A stretch of DNA of 30,182 bases from a virus: IMG/VR virus record IMGVR_UViG_3300027325_000042, positions 1 through 30,182 of that record. One strand, given 5' to 3'. Positions within the stretch are counted from its first letter, which is position 1, and the number at the start of each line of letters is the position of its first letter. The translations under genes and the position numbers were made by a program. A model generated the notes under the pieces. It searched no databases. It was not told the DNA's origin and worked only from the letters and a program-made list of their open reading frames with translations. Below are positions 13,773 to 19,525 of the stretch, one piece after another.

Positions 13773-13989
13773 GGCGATACCTGAAGGCCGGGGCGTAATG
13801 GAAACTCTCGTGGCACTGCTCCTCGCAGATATCGAACAGGCGCAGCTCCTCTGTTTTCTCTTTCTCCTCGCCGGGCGCGTCTCTGAGATGCCATAGGGCG
13901 CCGCACCCCTGACAACGCTCAGCCGTGTCAAGGAGTATCGCTCGCCTGCGTCGAGCGTGTAGGTTAGACAGGATCTCTTCACTCTTCAT
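13759..13989 (-). CDS. Array member: CxxC...CxxxC, tail APAFRYRHAKT
   Basis: 76 residues. A basic helix (HARRRR, 11-16) precedes RCQGCG (Cys26, Cys29); the second half is ICEEQC (Cys55, Cys59). Tail HYAPAFRYRHAKT. Ribosome site AAGGAGCAGCACGCC lies in the upstream gene, overlapping its last 11 bases. Confidence 0.8.
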   Translation of the reverse strand: MKSEEILSNLHARRRRAILLDTAERCQGCGALWHLRDAPGEEKEKTEELRLFDICEEQCHESFHYAPAFRYRHAKT

Positions 13990-14236
13990 GGCGTGCTGCT
14001 CCTTGGGGTGGGCGCCGGTGTGAGAGCTGGTAGCGAAAGAAGGGCGTGATGAGGTTCACGCTGCTGAGCCAGTGCTTCGAGGTGCGGCAGGTGTGATGCA
14101 AGCGCCGCTCCTCTGCCGACTCCCGGGAGCTGGCAGAGGAGGATGTGTTTCTGCTCTTGTAGACATAACTGCGTGCTCCGCAGATGGAGCAGCGAAGCAC
14201 GCAGGGCACGGTGTGGCGGTCAGGGTCCAGCGCCAT
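13979..14236 (-). CDS. First array member: CxxC...CxxxxH, tail TPFFRYQLSHRR
   Basis: 85 residues. RCSICG (Cys16, Cys19, with Cys12 nearby), a Ser-rich linker, then TCRTSKH (Cys50, His55). The motif LITPFFRYQL is followed by a 17-residue basic/polar extension, the longest in the array. This gene is promoter-proximal: GGAGCAATCACG precedes the ATG and no gene overlaps its start. Confidence 0.82.
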   Translation of the reverse strand: MALDPDRHTVPCVLRCSICGARSYVYKSRNTSSSASSRESAEERRLHHTCRTSKHWLSSVNLITPFFRYQLSHRRPPQGAARHEE

Positions 14237-14277
14237 CGTGATTGCTCCGGTGGGTGGGGGTTGTAGTGGTAATGATG

Positions 14278-14306
14278 AATATACATGTACTGTCTGGGTG
14301 TCACAA
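14278..14306 (-). promoter_or_regulatory. Sigma70-type promoter for the array operon
   Basis: On the minus strand TTGTGA and TATATT are separated by exactly 17 bases, about 40 bases upstream of the first array start codon and just after a terminator. Four of six and five of six positions match the sigma70 boxes. This is the only good promoter I see for the long minus-strand operon. Confidence 0.7.
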
Positions 14307-14316
14307 AATGAAGGCC

Positions 14317-14343
14317 AAAAAAATCCCGGCCACAAGGGCCGGG
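14317..14343 (-). terminator. Intrinsic terminator
   Basis: On the minus strand a 7-bp GC stem (CCCGGCC / GGCCGGG, 5-base loop) is followed by A then seven T. It ends transcription of 14380-14913 and insulates the array promoter. Confidence 0.88.
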
Positions 14344-14379
14344 AAAGGGTGGGTGGATCGTGTGTTGGTTGACTAAGGG

Positions 14380-14913
14380 TTAGCCGAACCTGAGCTCGGA
14401 AGCGAGATCACGGATGCGCTCAATGACTTGCTCCTTGTCGTCCGAGAGATCAGCGCCGAACACCTGCTCCCACAAGGGGTTGGTGTCGCAGTCATTGAGC
14501 TCCTCGCCATTCGCGTCCTCGCCGCCGTACAGGGCGGGGAAGAACCTCATGCCGACGTCTTCGTAGTCGAGCGGCGTGTCGGGGGTGTGGTTGCTCTGCA
14601 TGATCTTCACTTCATCGAGAAAACAGATCACGGCCCAGCCAAGGGCGCAGGCGCTGGCGCCGCACTCGGGGAGGTTCTGCCCATCTCGGGACCAGACCGC
14701 CCGGCTGACGAGATCGCGCATCGGCAGGTAGTGGGCCGTGCAGGCGCTGTCCGGGTTCTCTGCCATACGAGCGCGTACCTCGTCGTCAGGGCGGGTGGCG
14801 AAGCGGTTCATCTTAATGCGATCGGCGGGCACATGAAGGTCCATGTACTCGGCCAGCTTGTGGAGATTGTCCGCCGTGGTGATGTCGGGATGTGTAGTAG
14901 ATGTACGTGACAT
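14380..14913 (-). CDS. Conserved-type phage hypothetical protein
   Basis: 177 residues. ATG at 14913 follows CACAGGAGCACAAC. The first 60 residues contain NLHKLAEYMD and a Met/Phe-rich stretch; the centre has CGASACALGWA, a Cys-x-x-x-x-Cys-x-x-Gly signature seen in many phage proteins of unknown function that begin in a similar way. The C-terminal part is acidic and helical. It forms its own short transcription unit ending in a strong terminator. Function unknown. Confidence 0.85.
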   Translation of the reverse strand: MSRTSTTHPDITTADNLHKLAEYMDLHVPADRIKMNRFATRPDDEVRARMAENPDSACTAHYLPMRDLVSRAVWSRDGQNLPECGASACALGWAVICFLDEVKIMQSNHTPDTPLDYEDVGMRFFPALYGGEDANGEELNDCDTNPLWEQVFGADLSDDKEQVIERIRDLASELRFG

Positions 14914-15003
14914 GGTGTGTTGTGCTCCTGTGAGGTAGGTGAAACGAGTAAACCTTTCCGGTTGGCAAGAATTACTGAGGTTTCGTACTTCAGCTGTACG
15001 CTG

Positions 15004-15050
15004 AGCAAACAAGCCTGTTTACGGTCGAAAACCGCACAAACCTGTTTGGT
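15004..15050. promoter_or_regulatory. Possible operator: two CCTGTTT repeats around a small hairpin
   Basis: Plus-strand words AAGCCTGTTTACGG and AAACCTGTTTGG flank CGGT-CGAAA-ACCG. The same ACCTGTTTG word lies just upstream of the Ntn-hydrolase gene (18597-18605). The position, about 100 bases upstream of 14913, fits a regulator site, but no protein is known to bind it. Confidence 0.35.
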
Positions 15051-16445
15051 AAGCGCTCAGAAGGAGCTTCGATCTAAGGGTGATGGACGGCGCTAGACTA
15101 TGGCCGACACCGGGGCGGTTGAGAAAGTCGCTTAGGGGAGCTTAAAACCGTGCTCCTTGGGGTGTTTCGGCGGCTGGGGGTGGGAACAGAGTCGATTAGG
15201 GGCTTGGAAGGGGCGCGGATTTGCTGTTCCTAGCCGTTTTACTGGCGAAGCATACAGTGATTAAAAACGTTACAGAATTGGGATTGTAAATACCTCAACC
15301 AATTCAAAGACTTAGGTGCTTTTTAGGGGGTCTTGTAACGTTTTCGAATGGGGGTTGTTGCGCTTTTTGAGGCCAAAAGAGCGGTTATTTTGGCGAAACG
15401 TCACGCTTTTTTCGATTTGTAACGCTCCGAAATTCGCGTAAAGTTTTGATAAGCAAAACAAAACAAAGAAAACATACCTGTACTACTACTACAATTTATT
15501 AGATAAGAGAGAGAGTAGTAGTGCTGAGAATTTGCAGGTTTTCTAGGCTGAATTTGGCTGTAACAAAATGGCAAATAAACGTACGTTTTTCGCTAAAAAA
15601 GTACTTTTCTCCAATAGCTATGGATGTTTTGGCGTTACAGCTTTTGATGTTGTATTATTTCAGGGAAAAATCGCTGGGAGCCGCGTTCTGCCTATATGGC
15701 TATTGAGGTGTCGTAAGTGTATGCGTCCGATTCTGTAACGTTTTGGACGAGAACGTACGTCACATATCGCAAAAACCGCTGCAAGTTGTTGAATCTTGCG
15801 TTAAATTTGGAATTTGGAAAAATTGAAAACCCATACAATTCCTCAAAAAGCGCTCGTTTTGGACTTCTGGAGGTACGTCATATAGGCCTGATTCGGCTAA
15901 GCTCCTTGCTGTGACGCGACGCAAAATTGCCTGACCCCCGCGACCCAATTTTGTTACATTTTGGAGTATATGACGTACGTTATGACCCAACTTTATCTGA
16001 ACTACGTTAATCCGCCTAAAAAGTTCGGATTCGTACTGCATATATCTTCCCTCAAACAGTAAGGAACGGCACGCCCATACCACCAGACGTACCGCTCCTC
16101 AGTTGTCACGTTAGTTACGTTACCTGTAGGTGCTGCGCGACCCGAAAAGAGAGTGCTAGACCCCTTGCTCCGTAGGGTTATTAGCGTGTTTGTACACACT
16201 TATTAACACTTGCCGGCTATCAAACAGGCAGGAGCGGACGCCACGCTGGTAACGTGCGTCGTGCTGGGGGATCGATTCGCTGTGAAGCTACTCGACCCTA
16301 TATAGGCGCGTGTCTCGCCATCTATCCTGCTGCTGTACCGCGATGCGCTCACGGGATACGAACCCGGCCACCATCGTGGTGCTAGCTGCCCCGGCCTACA
16401 GTCAGGGACTTGGCGTTACGTACAGATTCGGGCGTTAGCCTTTAC
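15050..16445. other. Gene-free region with AT-rich core, possible replication origin
   Basis: No frame here has a ribosome site or credible protein. Composition falls from GC-rich to clearly AT-rich between about 15240 and 16100. The octamer CTGTAACG or close forms recur in both orientations (15268, 15333, 15418, 15558, 15633, 15733), three ACGTACGT palindromes lie at 15579, 15753 and 15973, and an inverted ACTACTAC/GTAGTAGT pair flanks an A/T and GA-rich loop near 15483-15520. Iteron-like repeats in AT-rich DNA suggest an origin; a promoter or untranslated RNA is an alternative. Confidence 0.45.
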
Positions 16446-16496
16446 CTGTCAGGAGCGGGGTCAACCACAATACAAGGTTGACCCCGCTCCTGACAG
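16446..16496. repeat. Perfect 21-bp inverted repeat
   Basis: Two perfectly complementary 21-base arms surround the 9-base loop ACAATACAA. It lies downstream of the minus-strand gene at 16533 and has no U-tract on either side. Such a long perfect stem could be a factor-independent terminator variant, an RNase III site, or a protein-binding cruciform. Confidence 0.85.
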
Positions 16497-16497
16497 A

Positions 16498-16520
16498 TAC
16501 CCCGGGCCGATCCCGGGGTA
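16498..16520. repeat. Second hairpin, 9-bp arms
   Basis: TACCCCGGG and CCCGGGGTA surround CCGAT. It is placed between the stop at 16533 and the 21-bp hairpin, so on the minus strand it would be the first structure formed after the gene; together they probably end transcription. Confidence 0.7.
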
Positions 16521-16532
16521 CCGTACTACCGA

Positions 16533-16715
16533 CTACTTACTAAGCTGTGCTCCTAGCTCCGGGGTCGTGCTGCCCGTGAGCTTCGCCATGCGCTTGCTGG
16601 CCGATCTGGCCTGCCGACTCGGCAGGAGCCGCGTGGCGGGCTTGGCGCGGTCTCGGTTAGGGTTACCGGCTTTCTTGCCGTGACGGGACGTAGGAACGGC
16701 GCTGTAGACAATCAT
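16533..16715 (-). CDS. Small basic hypothetical protein
   Basis: 60 residues, about one quarter Arg/Lys, with no hydrophobic core of note (SRHGKKAGNPNRDRAKPATR, then SKRMAKLTGS). Start overlaps the upstream stop (ATGA). It may bind nucleic acid, but its composition is the only hint. The last codons contain AGGAGCACAGCTTAG, the ribosome-site word of this genome, though no gene follows. Confidence 0.6.
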   Translation of the reverse strand: MIVYSAVPTSRHGKKAGNPNRDRAKPATRLLPSRQARSASKRMAKLTGSTTPELGAQLSK

Positions 16716-17365
16716 ACCGCTTCGCTCTCGGCACCCATCTCCTCCGGCGTGGCGAGGGGCGCGGCTTTCTGCGCCGCCGGGCTAGCGTCGAGTTCGGCGC
16801 GTACGGTACGGACCAGAGACACCTTAAAGTAGTGGGCGAGGTCCGCATCCTCGAATTGCGGGTTGTCTTGCAGCAAGCGCTTGATGGCGGCGCGAGCTAC
16901 TTTCTCTGCGTCGAGTGGTGCAGGTTCAGCGCTGAGCTTACCCACCGCTACCCACTCAAACCATGCGTGGCCGCACGTACTGATCGTAGACTCATACTTG
17001 TCGGCCTTGCCGCCGTTCTTGGCGATCCAGTTACCGTCTTTCTGGATGAGCTTGACTTTCACCAAATTCTCGTTGAGGAAACCGGCGAGCCTGTCGACGT
17101 TCAAGCCGTGCGTGTTCTGTACGATCTCTAAGACCGCCGAACACACCGCTACGGCGTCGTCACGTTCCGGCATGGCATCGATGGCCATGCACCACTGCTG
17201 TACGGTATCTCGCGCCGCCGTGATAGACGCAGCGAACGACCCGGCTTGCTCACGTATCGTAGCAATTGCGAGTGCCGCATGATCTACGGTATCTGAGTCT
17301 TGCTCGTCTTGCTCATCTTGTACGTCAACTGACATGGTGTCAGGCTTGGCTTGTTGCTTGGTCAT
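16712..17365 (-). CDS. Hypothetical protein
   Basis: 217 residues. An acidic N-terminus (DEQDEQDSD, about 17-25), a helical middle and a basic segment VKVKLIQKDGNW near 110, then an Ala/Glu-rich end. Two cysteines in the N-terminal half, one in STCGHAWFEW. No family recognised. ATG at 17365 follows CTGGAGC by about 11 bases; a paired GTTGTACATAA repeat just upstream may belong to its promoter. Confidence 0.75.
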   Translation of the reverse strand: MTKQQAKPDTMSVDVQDEQDEQDSDTVDHAALAIATIREQAGSFAASITAARDTVQQWCMAIDAMPERDDAVAVCSAVLEIVQNTHGLNVDRLAGFLNENLVKVKLIQKDGNWIAKNGGKADKYESTISTCGHAWFEWVAVGKLSAEPAPLDAEKVARAAIKRLLQDNPQFEDADLAHYFKVSLVRTVRAELDASPAAQKAAPLATPEEMGAESEAV

Positions 17366-17805
17366 GAGGTCTGTTAGCTCCAGTTATGTACAACTTATGT
17401 ACAACGTTAGGTACTGCGATTCCATCCCGAGAGCCGGATGCCCTTGGGATTAGGTACAGCATAGCAGAAACCGTGCAGTACATGTACGTTAGCGGCAAAG
17501 TACATGCATTAGTTTAGTTACAAACTGGTAATGTTTCGTGAGATTCCGCACGTTCCGGGGGAGCCAAGGAGCGCGGCTACACTGCAACCTTGACCCCACG
17601 CTACAACGCAAGCCTGGCCCCTTGCTCCTGAATACAAGGCTGACCCCGCCACAGTGCAAGCATGGCCCCCACCCCCGGGGGCACCCTTGGACCGAGCTCC
17701 GGTGGCGAGGCTCCCACCCCCCACCCCCGGTACCGCGCGCGCCAAGGAGCAGCGCTTCACAGGAGAATTAGTTTTTTTGAGCTAGGAGCAGCGCAAGCGG
17801 GGGTA
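17366..17805. other. Gene-free spacer with degenerate 14-bp repeats
   Basis: No credible gene. Four copies of GCAAGCCTGGCCCC-like words lie at 17584, 17608, 17634 and 17656, spaced 22-26 bases; the arms of the 16446-16496 hairpin contain the same word (ACAAGGTTGACCCC). The gene-proximal part has GTAC-rich palindromes and two GTTGTACATAA direct repeats. Two plus-strand GGAGCAGCGC words near 17745 and 17783 lead to no start codon. Confidence 0.5.
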
Positions 17806-18069
17806 TTATTTTTCCGCCTCCCCACGCGGAAAAATCCCCGGGAGCCAACGTCTGAGATCGTGAAGATCCGATAGGGCATCAGGTATGAGCTGAGGAACCT
17901 GAGTGACCTGCTCCCAAAACACCCCATCCACGCTCACCCGATCGGAATTACGTACCCGCCCGATGAGCAGGAATTCCGCGACTTCGTTAGAAGAATACAC
18001 ACCCACGACTCGCTTACCCTTCAGCACGTACCACTGCTTGGCGTCGTTATCGTCAGAGATCTTGGGCAT
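17806..18069 (-). CDS. GYF_2-like (DUF4339-like) domain protein
   Basis: 87 residues. The pattern KQWYVLKGKRVVGVYSSNEV, then FLLIGRVRNSDRVSVDG and FWEQVTQVP follows the GYF_2 layout: WY, a short beta hairpin, a helix before a Gly, then a conserved aromatic near the end. GYF_2 domains are thought to bind peptides or act as partner modules. ATG follows TAGGAGCACAA by about 6 bases. The similarity is by pattern and moderate. Confidence 0.7.
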   Translation of the reverse strand: MPKISDDNDAKQWYVLKGKRVVGVYSSNEVAEFLLIGRVRNSDRVSVDGVFWEQVTQVPQLIPDALSDLHDLRRWLPGIFPRGEAEK

Positions 18070-18105
18070 ATTTTTTTGTGCTCCTACGCGGGAGGCCTGT
18101 CTTAC

Positions 18106-18585
18106 CTACGGTTTCCAGACAGCCAGCTTCGCGTCAAGATCTGCTATATCGCAGTACAGGATATCGCCCCCACAGCCCGACATCCTCCGGCAAGCAATGG
18201 CGCAAGCTTCCATGGCCGATGCGCCAAACTCCATCGCGCCCACGGCAACTTCACCGCCCGCGCCCCAGCCATAGATAGAGAGCTGCTCCTCGATCGGGCA
18301 GGCGTTGCCCTCAAAGGTCGTAACTCGCAGGTCGCTACCCACAGCAATAACGGCCGTGCGGTCGTCGTCCGCAGCAAGGAGCTTGGGAAACTCGCTCGCG
18401 CCCAAGCCTTTGGCGTACCAGTCGGCAACGAGCTTGCTACTTCGGTAGGAGCCGACGATACCGACCACTGCGCCAGGGTCTTGATCGACCCCCCGCCAGA
18501 GTTTCGTGCAGCTGCCGAGCAGGCCTCCGTACTCGGACTGCGAATCGGAAGCAATGTACCGCCCGTCCCACGCGATGACAGTCAT
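18106..18585 (-). CDS. Proteasome/HslV-like Ntn hydrolase
   Basis: 159 residues from ATG 18585. MTVIAWDGRYIASDSQ matches the start of 20S-proteasome beta/HslV-type subunits: removal of Met would expose Thr2 as nucleophile, with Asp14 and Lys28 (TKLW) near the usual catalytic Asp and Lys. The strands VVGIVGSY and AVIAVGSD and the Gly-rich IYGWGAGGEVAVGAMEFG segment also fit. Such genes occur in several phages; their role is unclear, possibly prohead processing or degradation of host proteins. No partner HslU-type ATPase is seen here, unless the MoxR protein acts as one. Confidence 0.85.
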   Translation of the reverse strand: MTVIAWDGRYIASDSQSEYGGLLGSCTKLWRGVDQDPGAVVGIVGSYRSSKLVADWYAKGLGASEFPKLLAADDDRTAVIAVGSDLRVTTFEGNACPIEEQLSIYGWGAGGEVAVGAMEFGASAMEACAIACRRMSGCGGDILYCDIADLDAKLAVWKP

Positions 18586-18629
18586 TATAGGTATGCACCT
18601 GTTTGAAAGAGCCGGCAGATTACCACCCC

Positions 18630-18657
18630 TTGACAATACCTGCACAGCTCCTACAAT
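18630..18657 (+). promoter_or_regulatory. Strong sigma70-type promoter of the virion arm
   Basis: TTGACA and TACAAT are 16 bases apart, 26 bases upstream of the first plus-strand start. The word ACAATACC-[T/C]-GC occurs twice, overlapping both boxes, which suggests an operator within the promoter. Confidence 0.8.
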
Positions 18658-18682
18658 ACCCGCCTTGCAACCGGAGCCTGGC

Positions 18683-19339
18683 ATGGACCAACCTGACCTG
18701 CGATACAGCCTCGGCGTGATAGAACAACAGCCTCCATGGTACTGGCGAATGATCGGCCGCCGCTACTGGAAAGGGTGGCGGGTCGTGATGATAGTCAATG
18801 ACGGGCGTGATGACGAGGAGCTGGAGATCCGTAGTCCCCCGGCGAAGCGCCCACCCAACCCCCATGACGTCGCTCAGGCGACCATCAAGGTGCACATGCG
18901 GGTGCTTACTCACATGCGCAACTACCTAGACCGCCCGATCGCCCAGCTCCCCGAACCTCCACCCCTACCGAAAGACTACCCCCATGGCCGCCAAGAAGAA
19001 AACCACCAGCAAGAAGAAAGCTACGAGCAAAAAGCGCTCCGCCGCGCAGCAGTCCGCCGCGCAGTTGACACCACGCTCGGCCTCCGCTACCAGCAAAAAA
19101 ACTTCCGGCAAGAAAAGATCCAGCCGGTCAACCCCCCAGTCTTCCCCTCGCCCCTCACCGGCGACGCGTTCAACTTCCCGCCCCACTTTTCGACGAAAGC
19201 ACCGCTTCCCACGACACCCCGAGGAGATCGGCAACGTGAAGGTGAGCGTCGTCGAGATGAAAGTGAAAGCGGGGTCACCGAACTACAGGCCGCTGATCGA
19301 AGCCGTCGAGAAACTCCTCAAGGCGGGAAAGACCGATAG
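18683..19339 (+). CDS. Hypothetical protein, first gene of virion arm
   Basis: 218 residues. ATG behind CCGGAGCCTGG. The first 100 residues (YSLGVIEQQ, WYWRMIGRRYWKGWRVVMIV) are clearly coding: aromatic and basic. From about residue 101 the frame overlaps the next gene for 356 bases in a different frame, and for the first 80 of those codons this frame keeps GC-rich third positions (for example the codons for NPPVFPSPLTGDAFNFPPHF), so the overlap looks truly dual-coding. Function unknown. Confidence 0.65.
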   Translation: MDQPDLRYSLGVIEQQPPWYWRMIGRRYWKGWRVVMIVNDGRDDEELEIRSPPAKRPPNPHDVAQATIKVHMRVLTHMRNYLDRPIAQLPEPPPLPKDYPHGRQEENHQQEESYEQKALRRAAVRRAVDTTLGLRYQQKNFRQEKIQPVNPPVFPSPLTGDAFNFPPHFSTKAPLPTTPRGDRQREGERRRDESESGVTELQAADRSRRETPQGGKDR

Positions 19340-19484
19340 CGTCTCGCACGTCACACGAGCGGCACTGATCATGGCGGCGAGCGACCCGGCCGCTTTCAGG
19401 GACGTGATCGCCAAGCTTCCCAACCCGAAGACGGCGCGAGGAGGTACGAGTCGCCGTACCCGCGTCAGCAACGTGGGCTATTAA
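18984..19484 (+). CDS. Lys/Ser-rich, histone H1-like N-terminus plus conserved C-terminal domain
   Basis: 166 residues. Residues 1-70 are low-complexity Lys/Ser/Thr/Ala/Arg (AAKKKTTSKKKATSKK), like H1-type tails; residues 85-140 form a compact alpha/beta segment (VSVVEMKVKAG, DSVSHVTRAALIMAA) with a plausible DNA-binding helix pair. The ATG lacks a strong ribosome site. Overlaps the previous gene in +1 frame. Being just before the terminase genes, it may bind phage DNA, but this is inference. Confidence 0.65.
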   Translation: MAAKKKTTSKKKATSKKRSAAQQSAAQLTPRSASATSKKTSGKKRSSRSTPQSSPRPSPATRSTSRPTFRRKHRFPRHPEEIGNVKVSVVEMKVKAGSPNYRPLIEAVEKLLKAGKTDSVSHVTRAALIMAASDPAAFRDVIAKLPNPKTARGGTSRRTRVSNVGY

Positions 19485-19490
19485 CCCGCT

Positions 19491-19525
19491 GGGAGCGTGG
19501 CATACTGTACACATGGCACGCTCCC
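19491..19525 (+). promoter_or_regulatory. Hairpin covering the terminase small-subunit start
   Basis: GGGAGCGTGGCAT pairs with ATGGCACGCTCCC (12 of 13) around a 9-base loop. The ATG at 19513 and the only GGGAG nearby both lie in the stem. It could hold back translation or end transcription of the upstream unit; no U-tract follows. Confidence 0.65.

Larger units (their letters stand above)
6357..14236 (-). other. Array of 27 coupled small ORFs with shared C-terminal P-x-F tail
   Basis: The region holds 27 small ORFs on one strand, interrupted only by the VWA gene (8247-9998) and DUF3310 (11575-11814). Most junctions are ATGA or GTGA overlaps. N-termini vary; 19 members have paired Cys/His zinc-ribbon-like motifs about 30 residues apart and 8 do not. 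Nearly all end with hydrophobic-x-[AMTS]-P-x-F-x-[YHWE]-[LH] within the last 4-25 residues. All lie downstream of the promoter at 14278-14306. I know of no described family with this organisation; function is unknown. Confidence 0.85.

Noticed and set aside
15521-15914. Two plus-strand open frames of 61 and 65 codons in the AT-rich region
   Set aside because: No ribosome sites, odd composition and no recognisable protein features; open frames are expected by chance at this length.
15760-16199. Minus-strand frames of 107 and 65 codons
   Set aside because: No ribosome site, no coupling to neighbours, and they run through the repeat-rich non-coding DNA.
16330-16405. tRNA-like T-arm (GGTTCGTATCC) on the minus strand
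   Set aside because: The T-stem has a mismatch, no acceptor pairing exists at the required distance and no 7-base anticodon loop can be drawn.
17518-17771. Frames of 77-80 codons on both strands in the 17.4-17.8 kb spacer
   Set aside because: Low-complexity Pro/Gly/Arg products created by GC-rich repeats, without ribosome sites.
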